From positions 1 through 36,431 of the forward strand of contig JAKAQL010000019.1 in NCBI GenBank assembly GCA_021822605.1: a stretch of 36,431 nt of DNA, read 5' to 3'. This document shows positions 16,042 to 24,790 of this stretch, piece by piece. This DNA comes from Actinomycetes bacterium. Lineage in GTDB: Bacteria > Actinomycetota > Acidimicrobiia > Acidimicrobiales > Acidimicrobiaceae. Both the position numbers and the translations under genes were made by a program. Each line of letters begins with the position of its first letter. Position 1 is the first letter of the stretch. The notes under the pieces were generated by a model, which saw only the letters and a list, made by a program, of their open reading frames with translations, was not told the origin of the DNA and searched no databases.

Positions 16042-16751
16042 AGACCACTACTGCCATCGCCACCCTCGCTAGTGCCAAAATTGCGCTCCACGTTGGGACG
16101 TTTTTGGCGCATACATGGCTCCTTGCGCCACTGACCGCCCCGTGGCTCCTCGGCAATGGTCACCCGCAGTCCATTGCATTGACCTTCGATGACGGCCCAG
16201 ACCCGATCTCAACCCCGCAGGTACTTGACATCCTTGAGCGCAATGCTGTCAAGGCAACCTTTTTTGTGCTCGGCGAGATGGTCGACCGTCAGCCACAACT
16301 CATCCGTGACATCCTCGCGGCAGGCCATGAACTTGGCGTCCATGGCTACTGGCACAAGAATCATCTCTTCCGTAGTGCTCGGAGCATCCGCTATGATATT
16401 GCCCGCACACTGGCCGCGGTCGAAGCCGCCGGCGGGGTTCGACCCACCTGGTACCGACCACCCTATGGTGTAGTCACCAGAGCTGATCTCACCGCTGCCC
16501 ATGCGGAGGGTTTACGAATCGTACTTTGGGGTACCTGGGGCAGAGACTGGCGTCGCCAAGCGTCCGCGGTCTCAGTGATGGCAGACTTGCGGTCACGTCT
16601 CCGTCCCGGTTCTACCATACTTCTCCATGATTCCGATCACACCTCGTACCCGGGATCGTTTCAGACAACCATACAGGCTCTGCCCCAGCTCATCGACCTG
16701 GCCCGCTCTCAGGAGCTAGCGTTTGTCACCCTCGCTCACCACGGCATCTGA
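16038..16751 (+). CDS. Polysaccharide deacetylase (NodB homology domain)
   Basis: Carbohydrate esterase family 4 enzyme that removes N- or O-acetyl groups from glycans. 237 residues with all catalytic motifs: TFDDGPDP (Asp51/Asp52), HGYWH (His102/His106), RPPYG (140-144) and ILLHDSD (His197). An N-terminal hydrophobic stretch (residues 5-38) may anchor or export it. The ATG overlaps the stop of the upstream glycosyltransferase (ATGA), so the pair is translationally coupled; it probably trims the product of that enzyme or a related envelope glycan. The 3' end overlaps the convergent permease gene by 36 nt. Confidence 0.92.
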   Translation: MKTTTAIATLASAKIALHVGTFLAHTWLLAPLTAPWLLGNGHPQSIALTFDDGPDPISTPQVLDILERNAVKATFFVLGEMVDRQPQLIRDILAAGHELGVHGYWHKNHLFRSARSIRYDIARTLAAVEAAGGVRPTWYRPPYGVVTRADLTAAHAEGLRIVLWGTWGRDWRRQASAVSVMADLRSRLRPGSTILLHDSDHTSYPGSFQTTIQALPQLIDLARSQELAFVTLAHHGI

Positions 16752-17822
16752 GTCCACCGATCCGAGACGACGACGCAACCACGGTGCGATCAGGCGTCGT
16801 GCAAGGACTTGGAGACCGCTTGCAATGGGGATCCCAACGAGCGCACCAGGTACTCCAGCTAACTGCGCCCCGATGAGGACAGCCAACAAAATCCAGAGGG
16901 GATTCAGCTGCACCGTGTGGGAAAGAATCACCGGATTGAGAAGGTGATTCTCGATCTGCTGATAAATGAGGAAGACAACCAACAGGATCACCGCTGGCAC
17001 CAGTCCGTGCAACAAAGCAAGTCCGACGGCTGGAATGCCTGCTAAGAGACCACCGACCAGCGGAATGAGATCTACCAAACCAACCCAAACCGAAACGAGG
17101 AGCGCAAAGGGAAGCCCGAGTGACCGGAAGGTAACATAGACGACGATACCGGCAACGATCGAGGTTGCTAAGTTGCCAAGCACATAACCGCTCACTGCCA
17201 CGCCCGTCTCGTGCAGAGCACTCCGCAGGTTCCCCTGACGCTCGACTGGCAGCATGCCAACAACGACATCGATTCCCTTTGGCCCTTCCAAGGAGAAGAA
17301 TATCGTCAACATCGCCGTGATAACCGCATCCGTCAAAAACGACAGGATCCCCTTGGCCGCCAACAACGCAGGTTCGAGCGCGGTGCTGGCGAACTTAGCC
17401 ACCCCTTGCGCAGAGAGATTCAGATAGTGTTCGAGGTGGAATCTATCTAACAACGACACAATACGAGTCTTCTTGTGGGTTACCGCTCGAATGAGACCAG
17501 GAAGATCATTGGCAAGGCGAACACCAGCAGCGTACAGCGGAACACTGAAGATAAGAAGAAGGCCGACCAACAGTCCGGTGGCGACGACTACCGTCAGAGC
17601 AACGGCCACCCCTCGCGGGAGTCGCCAGCGTCGTAACAGGTGGACAAAGGGTTCAACGATGATCGCCCCAACGATTGCGACCAGTACCTCAATCGCTAGG
17701 ACCTTGATGTAGAGCACAAAGGCGAGAGCCAATAAGACTCCGAGGATGCCGATCTCTGCCAGAAAAATCTGCTTTGCCAACCCCTGATACCGGTGGGAGT
17801 GCGAGGGCTCTTGCGACGTCAT
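16716..17822 (-). CDS. AI-2E-family (PerM-like) membrane permease
   Basis: Eight-helix-type membrane protein of the AI-2E transporter/PerM family, whose members export varied small molecules or ions. About 368 residues. Two helices at the N-terminus (IGILGVLLALAFVLYIKVLAIEVL, VAIVGAIIVEPFVHLL), then VVVATGLLVGLLLIF and a long amphipathic stretch. The conserved GLVDLIPLVGGLLAGIPAVGLAL and the end block NPVILSHTVQLNPLWILLAVLIGAQLAGVPGALVGIPIA are strongly typical. ATG 17822 is preferred over a TTG at 17834. Family membership does not fix the substrate; autoinducer-2 export should not be assumed. Confidence 0.88.
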   Translation of the reverse strand: MTSQEPSHSHRYQGLAKQIFLAEIGILGVLLALAFVLYIKVLAIEVLVAIVGAIIVEPFVHLLRRWRLPRGVAVALTVVVATGLLVGLLLIFSVPLYAAGVRLANDLPGLIRAVTHKKTRIVSLLDRFHLEHYLNLSAQGVAKFASTALEPALLAAKGILSFLTDAVITAMLTIFFSLEGPKGIDVVVGMLPVERQGNLRSALHETGVAVSGYVLGNLATSIVAGIVVYVTFRSLGLPFALLVSVWVGLVDLIPLVGGLLAGIPAVGLALLHGLVPAVILLVVFLIYQQIENHLLNPVILSHTVQLNPLWILLAVLIGAQLAGVPGALVGIPIASGLQVLARRLIAPWLRRRLGSVDSDAVVSEGDKR

Positions 17823-17834
17823 CGACACCCGCAA

Positions 17835-18092
17835 TCAATCGCACAGTTCTCCACGTCTAGACCTCCATTCCCACCAAACGCCGGCAGTATCCTTACCACA
17901 CTGTGCGACTCCATTCGAAAGCTCTCCGCTTGAGCCTATACAGCCACCGCCAGGCCGACCCTGTCTCGCATGACGGCCATCCAAACCATCGGCACGGAAT
18001 CCAACTGCAAAGACCCTACCCTAGTCCACTCTCCCTTGGTTCTTGGCGATCAAGAGTTCTCTAACAGGAGTGAAGCCAGCTAAGGTGGTAGA
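17835..18092. other. Divergent intergenic region, no gene seen
   Basis: About 260 bp between the divergent permease and YbhN-type genes. No convincing open frame, hairpin or repeat stands out. The right end carries TAAGGT directly before the GTG of the YbhN-type gene. Confidence 0.5.
18081..18086 (+). promoter_or_regulatory. Possible leaderless -10 (TAAGGT)
   Basis: TAAGGT fits TAnnnT and ends 6 nt before the GTG at 18093. AAGGTGG in the same bases is also a plausible ribosome site, so this is ambiguous. Confidence 0.25.
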
Positions 18093-19256
18093 GTGAGCAC
18101 TTGGCGGTCCAAGAGTGGTGGGAGTCGCCGTCGATCCTCCCATCGTCTACCGACTGAACAGTCGCGCGAAGTCATCACTGGGACGCGGCGTAGTCTTGGC
18201 AAGCTCGTCCGGCACTTTGCAATCCGCGGCATCTGGGGATTCGCGATCCTTCTCGTCGTCGAATATCTGGTCATTCCACAGATCGCTGGCGCGCGCAAAA
18301 CCATCCATCTACTCAGTCATGCAAACTATTGGCTCATCCCTTTGTCGGTTCTTGCCGAAGCATTTTCCCTCTTCGCGTACGCAAAACTCACCTCAGTCGT
18401 GCTGCCTCAGCCACAGCCCTCTTTGAAATCTCTTGCCAAGGTCGACCTCTCTGGGCTCGCCGTCTCCCATGTGTTGCCAGGAGGAACTGCGAGTGGTGCA
18501 GGACTGACGGTACGTCTACTCAACGGCCTGGGTGTGCGTGGGACCGATGCCGGTGTCGCCTTGGCAACCCAAGGAATTGGATCAGCCGTCGTGCTCAACC
18601 TCATGTTGTGGCTAGCCCTCATCGTCTCGCTGCCCCTGTTCGGGTTCAACACTCTCTACCTCGTTGTGGCCGGATTAGGGATCGTCCTGATGGCGGCTGT
18701 GATCGGGCTGGTGCTCACGCTCACTCGAGGCAACGATCGTGTGGTACTACTCGTAGACAAACTTGTCAGCAAGTTACCTTTCCTCAGGCGCTTCCAAGGA
18801 TCAATTCACTCGGGTATTATCCGCGCTGGCGAGCGAGTTCGGGCACTTGCAAGTGATCCACAGCTCCTCAAACGAGCCATCACGTGGGCTGCGTGCAACT
18901 GGCTGTTAGACGCGCTCAGTCTCTGGATTATGTTGCTAGCCTTCGGATCACTTGTCAACCCTGACGCGTTACTCGTCAGCTACGGCATCGCCAACGTCGC
19001 CGCTGCGATTCCCATCACCCCTGGCGGGTTGGGGGTGGTCGAGGGAATTATGATACCGCTCATCACTGGCTTTGGCACCTCGAAGGGTATCGCGATCCTT
19101 GGTGTGCTTTCGTATCGACTGTTCAATTTCTGGATTCCAATCCCGATCGGCGTGGGCACCTACGTTTCGCTCAAACTCAGTCGCGGGGAGGAGATCACTA
19201 TGGAACTCGACAGGATCGACCCACCCCCAGACGACGAGGACAAGCCTAAGCGATGA
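18093..19256 (+). CDS. YbhN/UPF0104 flippase-like membrane protein
   Basis: Integral membrane protein of the lysylphosphatidylglycerol synthase transmembrane-region (YbhN, UPF0104) family, proposed to flip lipid-linked molecules. 387 residues: a basic cytosolic N-terminus of about 45 residues, then about eight helices. Family hallmarks are DLSGLAVSHVLPGGTASGAGLTVRLL (Pro-Gly-Gly core) and NVAAAIPITPGGLGVVEGIMI near residue 310. The C-terminal tail is acidic (DPPPDDEDKPK). The soluble lysyltransferase domain of MprF is absent, so this is the transporter-like part only. GTG 18093 is used. Its closeness to the glycolipid-type glycosyltransferase hints at lipid traffic, without proof. Confidence 0.85.
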   Translation: MSTWRSKSGGSRRRSSHRLPTEQSREVITGTRRSLGKLVRHFAIRGIWGFAILLVVEYLVIPQIAGARKTIHLLSHANYWLIPLSVLAEAFSLFAYAKLTSVVLPQPQPSLKSLAKVDLSGLAVSHVLPGGTASGAGLTVRLLNGLGVRGTDAGVALATQGIGSAVVLNLMLWLALIVSLPLFGFNTLYLVVAGLGIVLMAAVIGLVLTLTRGNDRVVLLVDKLVSKLPFLRRFQGSIHSGIIRAGERVRALASDPQLLKRAITWAACNWLLDALSLWIMLLAFGSLVNPDALLVSYGIANVAAAIPITPGGLGVVEGIMIPLITGFGTSKGIAILGVLSYRLFNFWIPIPIGVGTYVSLKLSRGEEITMELDRIDPPPDDEDKPKR

Positions 19257-19352
19257 TCACAACACACCAACGGACCAGTGATCGGCTACCGTTCTGCTCG
19301 TCATCTATCTGAAAGGTACTGGGCTCCGATGCCTCAAGGGTGATCCAGTAGG

Positions 19353-19370
19353 TGGCGGGGAGGCCCGCCA
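19353..19370 (-). terminator. GC-rich hairpin after lpdA
   Basis: TGGCGGG (19353-19359) and CCCGCCA (19364-19370) form a perfect 7-bp stem with a 4-nt loop, one base past the lpdA stop. It lies between convergent genes. The T-run of a classical intrinsic terminator is missing on both sides, which is common in actinobacteria. Confidence 0.5.
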
Positions 19371-19371
19371 G

Positions 19372-20802
19372 TCATTTGCGCTTCTGTACGATAATATGTG
19401 TCGGCAGGCCCTGCGCTACCTCAGCTGCCTCTGGATACATCTCGGAGAGCGTTGGATGAGGATGAATAGTGAGCGCGAGATCATCGATAGTTGCGCCCAG
19501 CTCGATGGCCAGCGCGGCCTCGCTAATGAGATTCGATGCATCGACACCGACAATATGCACACCAAGCAGTCGCTTCGAATCAGCTAAGGCGATGAGTTTG
19601 ACTTCGCCGACCGATGCACCGAGAACAATGGCCCGACCGTTAGCCCGATACGGGAACCGAGCCACGATGATGTCGTCTCCATGAAGCGAGCGCGCCTCCT
19701 CCTCGCCCATGCCAGCGGATGCCACTTCGGGCTCCGCGAAGATCACGGCTGGTATCACTGTCGCGTCATTGCCCGCCTTATGGCCTGCAGCGACCTCTGC
19801 CGCTACCTTGGCCTCGTAATAGGCCTTATGAGCAAGCATCGGCCCAGGCACGATGTCTCCAATCGCGAAGACATGTTGATTCGTGGTGCGCATCTGATCA
19901 TCGACCGACACCCGTCCATCGAGTCCGATCGAGATACTCGCCTGGCTCAACCCAAGCTCCTCACTCAGGTTAGGGACCCGACCGACCATGACTGCAACCG
20001 CACTGCTCCGAATCTCCTCTGTTCCGTCCCCCTCGGTAATCTCCACGACGACTGCGTCGCCGGCCATCTTCATGCCCTTCACCGCGATACCAGTATGAAC
20101 TTCGACTCCCATCTGTTTGAGTGTCGTCCTCAGTGTTCGTTGAATCTCTGGCTCTACGCCCATCAAGATCTCGGGAGCCATCTCGAGAATCGTCACCTTG
20201 GTCCCAAGGCGCGCGTGTGCACTCCCGAGCTCAATACCGATGTAACCACCCCCAATGATGATCAGATCGCGGCGAACCACCGGGGTGAACAGCAGATCCG
20301 TGGAGTCAAGCACACGTTGGTGATCAACCAAAAACCCTTCGAGCTCACGAGGAGAAGATCCTGTTGCGAGGATGCAGTCCTTGAACTTGATCCTGCTGGT
20401 CTCATGACTTGCGCGAATTCGGACTTCGTTACGACCAACAAAACTTGCTTCACCTTCGACGATCTCAACATCTGCCGCCTTGAGCAACTGCGCTACACCT
20501 GAGGTCAATCGCTCTACGCTCGCCGTCACCGTCTGTGAGAGCGCTATCGGGTCAACATGGGCATCCTCGGTCATGACCCCCTTTTTGGCGAGGCTGTCGA
20601 GTTCGTGGAAGCGACTGGAGAGTTCAATCAACGCCTTTGAAGGGATGCAGCCGATGTTGAGACAAACGCCTCCAATCGCTCCGCGTTCAACCAGCGTCAC
20701 CGACCGCCCGAGCTGCGACGCGCGAATCGCAGCACTATAACCACCGGGACCCCCGCCGATAACGAGCAGATCTGTCTGTTCTGTGAATTCACCAACGACC
20801 AA
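19372..20802 (-). CDS. lpdA: Dihydrolipoyl dehydrogenase (E3)
   Basis: FAD enzyme that reoxidises the lipoyl arm of 2-oxoacid dehydrogenase complexes, passing electrons to NAD+. 476 residues. FAD site VIGGGPGGYSAAIRA, redox-active disulfide GGVCLNIGCIPSKAL (C47, C52), NAD site IIGGGYIGIELGSAHARLG, second FAD block FAIGDIVPGPMLAHKA, and the dimer-partner catalytic HPHPTLSE (His449, Glu454) are all intact. The TTG start at 20802 abuts the E2 stop codon directly and has GGAG 9 nt upstream, lying in the E2 end. It is the last gene of the four-gene E1alpha-E1beta-E2-E3 operon. Confidence 0.95.
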   Translation of the reverse strand: MVVGEFTEQTDLLVIGGGPGGYSAAIRASQLGRSVTLVERGAIGGVCLNIGCIPSKALIELSSRFHELDSLAKKGVMTEDAHVDPIALSQTVTASVERLTSGVAQLLKAADVEIVEGEASFVGRNEVRIRASHETSRIKFKDCILATGSSPRELEGFLVDHQRVLDSTDLLFTPVVRRDLIIIGGGYIGIELGSAHARLGTKVTILEMAPEILMGVEPEIQRTLRTTLKQMGVEVHTGIAVKGMKMAGDAVVVEITEGDGTEEIRSSAVAVMVGRVPNLSEELGLSQASISIGLDGRVSVDDQMRTTNQHVFAIGDIVPGPMLAHKAYYEAKVAAEVAAGHKAGNDATVIPAVIFAEPEVASAGMGEEEARSLHGDDIIVARFPYRANGRAIVLGASVGEVKLIALADSKRLLGVHIVGVDASNLISEAALAIELGATIDDLALTIHPHPTLSEMYPEAAEVAQGLPTHIIVQKRK

Positions 20803-22116
20803 CTACTTCATCTCCATCATCAACTGCACGGGATCACTGAGCAGCGCTATGACCCGCATGAGAAACTTTGAGGCATACCCACCGTCGATAATCCGGTGAT
20901 CGAAGGTCAGGGACAGCGTCATCACATCCCCAACACCGACAGTTCCGTCTTCCAGGACCACCGGCCGCTTGCGGATCGGACCTACGCCGAGGATCCCCAC
21001 CTCTGGGTAGTTAATGATTGGCGTGGCGTATACCCCCCCGATGGTTCCATAGTTGGTGATCGTGAAGGTCGACCCTGTGAGTTCTCCAGACGTGAGCGTA
21101 TGACCCCTAGCGCCTTCAATCAACCGGCTGAGTTCGCGTGATACCTCGAGGAGCGATCTCTCACCAACAGAGCGCAACACCGGCACCATCAACCCTTGAG
21201 GGTCATCGACTGCAAAGCCGAGATGAACATCCGCATAGGTGACGATCTCGCCTGCCTCCTCGTCAAGGCGGCCATTGAGATCGGGAAACTGAGCCAGTAC
21301 TCCAGCCACCGCTTTAGCGATCAATGGAAGATAGCTGATTCGCTCCGGCGCTAACCGCGTGTTCATATCACGGCGTAACGCTACCAGTGCCTCCACATTC
21401 GCCTCTTCGAACACGGATACTTGGACTGCATGAGACCACGACCGTGCCATATTTTCAGCAATCCGCTTTCGGATCCCCACCAAGGGCCGCCGCTGTTCAC
21501 CGGTAGCGGGCGAGACAGATGGTGGCTGCGTAGCTTTGGTACTCATAGTGTCACCCGTGGCAGGTGGCAACAGCTGGCTTCCGCCATCGGATGCGGCCTG
21601 CAGATCCTCTGCCAACACGCGACCATCAGGACCGGTGCCAGGTACCAGGTTGATGTCAAGACCAAGCTCACGCGCCAGCCGTCGCACCGCTGGCGTTGCG
21701 AGGGCGCGCTCGCTAGTTGTTCCAGCAACAGTACTCTGCGCCGGCAGCGTGGATCGCCCTATTAGGGCTTGTGAGGCCTGGCTACTCCCCTTTGCCGGGG
21801 CTAGATCACTCTGCTCACTCGATCCCGGCGATACACCGACAGCAGCAACGCCAGCCTCCATAGTAGCGCCAACCCCGCCGGCCTGATCGGTTGAGAAGGC
21901 TACTACGACCTCACCGACATTGACAGTGTCACCCTCGTGAAAGAGCACCTTATCGATCGACCCAGTCACCGGAGCGCCAATCGTCACGACCGCCTTGTCG
22001 GTCTCAACATCGAGCAACGGTTCGTCACGCTTGACCTCGTCACCCTCCTTGTGGTACCACTTGACGATTTGCGCCTCGTGTAAACCCTCACCTACGTCAG
22101 GAAACTTCCACTCCAC
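20803..22116 (-). CDS. Dihydrolipoamide acyltransferase (E2)
   Basis: Core acyltransferase of a 2-oxoacid dehydrogenase complex. 437 residues. One lipoyl domain at the N-terminus with the lipoylated lysine in VETDKAVV (K41), an Ala/Ser/Gly-rich linker, a peripheral subunit-binding domain ([33 protein letters not shown]), a second linker, and a catalytic domain ending in DHRIIDG (His407, Asp411). The GTG at 22116 has AAGGAG 9 nt upstream and follows the E1beta stop by 13 nt. Only one lipoyl domain is present. Pyruvate and branched-chain 2-oxoacids are both possible substrates; the E1alpha resembles pyruvate-type enzymes. Confidence 0.93.
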   Translation of the reverse strand: MEWKFPDVGEGLHEAQIVKWYHKEGDEVKRDEPLLDVETDKAVVTIGAPVTGSIDKVLFHEGDTVNVGEVVVAFSTDQAGGVGATMEAGVAAVGVSPGSSEQSDLAPAKGSSQASQALIGRSTLPAQSTVAGTTSERALATPAVRRLARELGLDINLVPGTGPDGRVLAEDLQAASDGGSQLLPPATGDTMSTKATQPPSVSPATGEQRRPLVGIRKRIAENMARSWSHAVQVSVFEEANVEALVALRRDMNTRLAPERISYLPLIAKAVAGVLAQFPDLNGRLDEEAGEIVTYADVHLGFAVDDPQGLMVPVLRSVGERSLLEVSRELSRLIEGARGHTLTSGELTGSTFTITNYGTIGGVYATPIINYPEVGILGVGPIRKRPVVLEDGTVGVGDVMTLSLTFDHRIIDGGYASKFLMRVIALLSDPVQLMMEMK

Positions 22117-22129
22117 TATCGCTCACTCC

Positions 22130-23110
22130 TTAAAATCGCACGGATGCCAAGGCGGCCGTGATGACCTGCGAGGTATCAGGCAACCAGAGATCCTCAAACA
22201 TTGTCATTGGGTATGGAGTGTCATAACCCGTCACCCGCAGCACCGGGGCCTCTAAATACAAGAACGCCTTTTCTTGAATGACTGCCGCCAACTCTGCTCC
22301 AAAGCCAGAGGTGCGCACCGCCTCATGTACCACGACCGCGTGCTGCGTCTTTTGCACTGAGGCGACGATCGTCTCCTCGTCGAGTGGCGTTAGCGTCCGC
22401 AGGTCAATAACCTCAGGAGAGATATCGTATTGGGCAACCAACTCGTCAGCCGCAGCGAGAATCAAAGCCATCGATGGACCCCAACCGATGAGCGTCACAT
22501 CAGTACCCTGGCGCACCACGCTAGCTTTGCCAAGAGGCACTCGATAGGCCTCCTCCGGCACCTCATCACGGAAAGCGCGATAGAGTCGCATCGGTTCAAG
22601 GAACAATACCGGATCGGGGTCGTCGATAGCGCTGAGCAAGAGGCCCTTGGCATCATATGGGTTCGACGGCGTCACCACCTTAATTCCCGGCGTGTGGGTA
22701 AAGAGTGCCTCAAGTGAGTCGGAGTGGATCTCTGGAGCCTTGACTCCACCACCAAACGGAGCGCGGATCACCATCGGCGCTCCGTAGCGTCCAAGCGAAC
22801 GGAAACGAACGCGCGCCGCCTGCGAGGCAATCTGGTCCATCGTCTCGTAGATAAAGCCAAAGAACTGGATCTCCGCTACCGGCTTCATCCCCGCCATCGC
22901 GAGTCCGACCGAAGTACCCACAATTCCTGACTCCGCCAGTGGGGTGTCGATCACGCGCTCACCGCCGAATTTATCAAACAACCCATCGGTAATCCGAAAA
23001 ACCCCTCCGTCCTTCCCGACATCTTCGCCGAGGACTACGACCGCATCGTCCTCTCGCAAGGCAGCCTCTAGGGCCTGATTCAACGCCTGTGCAATCGTCA
23101 ACTTCGCCAT
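22130..23110 (-). CDS. pdhB: 2-oxoacid (pyruvate) dehydrogenase E1 beta
   Basis: Beta subunit of the thiamine-diphosphate-dependent decarboxylase that feeds acyl groups to E2. About 326 residues. Typical blocks: VVVLGEDVGKDGGVFRITDGL, DTPLAESGIVGTSVGLAMAGMKPVAEIQF, HSDSLEALFTHTPGIKVVTPSNPYDAKGLL, EVIDLRTLTPLDEETI and the end AVRTSGFGAEL. The glutamate that activates TPP lies in ESGIVG. The ATG at 23110 (MAKLTIAQALNQAL) follows the E1alpha stop by one base and has GAGGTGGG about 8 nt upstream; a GTG at 23119 is less likely. Co-transcribed with E1alpha. Confidence 0.93.
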   Translation of the reverse strand: MAKLTIAQALNQALEAALREDDAVVVLGEDVGKDGGVFRITDGLFDKFGGERVIDTPLAESGIVGTSVGLAMAGMKPVAEIQFFGFIYETMDQIASQAARVRFRSLGRYGAPMVIRAPFGGGVKAPEIHSDSLEALFTHTPGIKVVTPSNPYDAKGLLLSAIDDPDPVLFLEPMRLYRAFRDEVPEEAYRVPLGKASVVRQGTDVTLIGWGPSMALILAAADELVAQYDISPEVIDLRTLTPLDEETIVASVQKTQHAVVVHEAVRTSGFGAELAAVIQEKAFLYLEAPVLRVTGYDTPYPMTMFEDLWLPDTSQVITAALASVRF

Positions 23111-23111
23111 A

Positions 23112-24182
23112 TCAGGCACCCACCTCTTTCACTCGAGCTTCAAACTGCGCACGCTGTGAAGCAAGTCCAGTTGGGACCTCGGCGTAGACGTTGTCAAAAA
23201 GTACCAGGGGTGAGATGTCAAGCGCCTCACGGAAGACGGCCAGAACCTCCTCCACCTTCGCCTCAGATTCAACATCCATGGCGGCAAGATCCTCGTCATC
23301 GAGCAACCCTTCAGTGCGCAGCCATTTCTCAATGCGGGTCAGGGGATCGCGCTGTATCCAGAGGTCTTCCTCCTCAACGGAGCGATACTTACCAGGATCG
23401 TCAGCGGTAGTATGAGCGCCCAATCGGTAGGTCACTGCCTCGACCAGGAAAGGACCCTCGCCGCTACGAACCCGCGCAGATAACTCATGCATCAGATTGG
23501 CGACAGCCACATAATCGTTGCCATCCACCCGGAAGCCCTCAATACCGTAGGCCACCGAGCGCTGGGCAATCGTCTCTGCATGCATTTGGCGCGAGAGAGG
23601 GACAGATATCGCCCACTGGTTATTCTCACAGAAAAAGATCAATGGGACCTCGAGGACTGAAGCAAAGTTCATCGCCTCATGAAAGTCACCCTGGGACGTT
23701 GCACCATCGCCAAAGGTCACGACGGTCGCCACCCCCTCATGGCGCAGCTTGGTAGCCCATGCCACACCGACACCATGGAGCGTCTGGGCAGCGATGACCA
23801 CTTGCGCTGGCAACACCTGCTTGCCGGCCGGAACGTCGCCGAGACTCGGATGGCCCTTCGAGAAAAACAGTGCATGCTCCATCGGAACGCCCCGCAAGTA
23901 GCTCGCCGCCCAATCACGGTAGGTTGGAACCAACCAATCACGATCATCGAGTGCGGCAACGGCCCCCATCTGAGCGGCCTCCTGCCCCTTGAACGGAGCA
24001 TACGTTCCGATGACACCTTGGCGCTGAAGGTTCCACGCGCGCTCGTCAAACATCCGCAAGAAACGCATGGTCGTGTAGGTATCCTTGAGATCCTTTGCAG
24101 TCAGAACTCCCAGTTCACCAACGAGCTTTCCATCCTGATCGAGCCGCTGAATCAGCGGAAACATCTCATTACCATCGGTCAC
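23112..24182 (-). CDS. pdhA: 2-oxoacid (pyruvate) dehydrogenase E1 alpha
   Basis: TPP-binding alpha subunit of the E1 heterotetramer. About 356 residues. The TPP motif runs from GDGATSQGDFHEA (about 158) to FFCENNQWAIS (Asn187/Asn188). LQRQGVIGTYAPFKGQEAAQMG and VPTYRDWAASYLRG resemble the pyruvate-type PdhA of firmicutes, and YRLGAHTTADDPGKYR is the phosphorylation-loop equivalent. The GTG at 24182 has AAAGGGGG 9 nt upstream and is preferred over the ATG at 24218, which lies ahead of that site. First gene of the operon; most actinobacteria use a single-chain AceE for pyruvate, so the alpha/beta type could instead serve branched-chain 2-oxoacids. Confidence 0.92.
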   Translation of the reverse strand: MTDGNEMFPLIQRLDQDGKLVGELGVLTAKDLKDTYTTMRFLRMFDERAWNLQRQGVIGTYAPFKGQEAAQMGAVAALDDRDWLVPTYRDWAASYLRGVPMEHALFFSKGHPSLGDVPAGKQVLPAQVVIAAQTLHGVGVAWATKLRHEGVATVVTFGDGATSQGDFHEAMNFASVLEVPLIFFCENNQWAISVPLSRQMHAETIAQRSVAYGIEGFRVDGNDYVAVANLMHELSARVRSGEGPFLVEAVTYRLGAHTTADDPGKYRSVEEEDLWIQRDPLTRIEKWLRTEGLLDDEDLAAMDVESEAKVEEVLAVFREALDISPLVLFDNVYAEVPTGLASQRAQFEARVKEVGA

Positions 24183-24297
24183 GTCAGACCACCCCCTTTC
24201 TGGGTTGCCCTCACGCATGTACGCCTATGTGCTGAGGCGACACGCTCTAGCCAGGTCGATAGTCTTGGGATCGCCAAGTCGACTGATGCCAAGTTCC

Positions 24298-24327
24298 AAT
24301 ATAGTGCATCAGCAAAGAACGAGCCAA
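24298..24327 (-). promoter_or_regulatory. Candidate promoter of the E1-E2-E3 operon
   Basis: On the minus strand TTGGCT (24322-24327) and TATATT (24298-24303) are separated by 18 bp, about 115 bp before the preferred GTG of pdhA. An inverted repeat lies just upstream. The match to consensus is partial. Confidence 0.3.
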
Positions 24328-24331
24328 GACC

Positions 24332-24349
24332 AACCTTTCGTTAAAGGTT
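24332..24349 (-). terminator. Perfect hairpin after the FDH operon
   Basis: AACCTTT (24332-24338) and AAAGGTT (24343-24349) pair perfectly around CGTT. On the minus strand it is about 33 bp past the DUF1641 stop and is followed by T-rich sequence, so it may terminate that operon. It also sits next to the candidate pdhA -35 and could be an operator. Confidence 0.4.
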
Positions 24350-24381
24350 AGAGTTCAAACGTTACCGGCTGGTTACAACTT

Positions 24382-24783
24382 TTAGAACTGTTCACCGCCG
24401 AGCGCACGCAACAACGCAAGCGCCACGCCAATTCCACGGCGCGTCGACGGAAGTCTCGTCTGCCTGGCCAGCTCCCACCAGGACGGAACCTCGCTGGAGG
24501 CGACTTTTGCAGACGTTGCCGCAATACCGTTGGCGAGCCGTTCAACGAGCAGTGGCGTATATGAGCCCGTCAACAGCGAGAGTTTGGCAATGCGTGTGAC
24601 GGCCGCACGCCCGGCGTTGGAGTCCAACCTCTCAAGCATCACCGCTAAGGCGTCTGCCCCTCCGTGCCGGAGGGCATAAACAATCTCCTCTAACTTGGAT
24701 GACTCGAGTTTTGATGGTTCGAGCCCCGTCGCTGTTGTCGCCCTTTGCTCCAGCGGAGCCTCATAGTCGATCGGTTCTGCCAT
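24382..24783 (-). CDS. DUF1641 protein, formate dehydrogenase partner
   Basis: 133-residue soluble helical protein recognised as a DUF1641 (YrhD-like) member by its helical pattern (LEEIVYALRHGGADALAVMLERLDS, RIAKLSLLTGSYTPLLVERLANGI) and its position directly after the formate dehydrogenase alpha gene. The same pairing is known in Bacillus (yrhE-yrhD). Its biochemical role is not established; it is probably an accessory or electron-transfer partner of that enzyme. The ATG at 24783 lies 7 nt past the upstream stop with GAGGG-like bases before it. The open frame extends upstream to 24945, but there it only shadows the larger gene. Confidence 0.72.
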   Translation of the reverse strand: MAEPIDYEAPLEQRATTATGLEPSKLESSKLEEIVYALRHGGADALAVMLERLDSNAGRAAVTRIAKLSLLTGSYTPLLVERLANGIAATSAKVASSEVPSWWELARQTRLPSTRRGIGVALALLRALGGEQF

Positions 24784-24790
24784 CACACCC

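Noticed and set aside
19681-20502. 273-codon plus-strand open frame opposite lpdA
   Set aside because: Shadow frame; lpdA on the other strand has all catalytic motifs.
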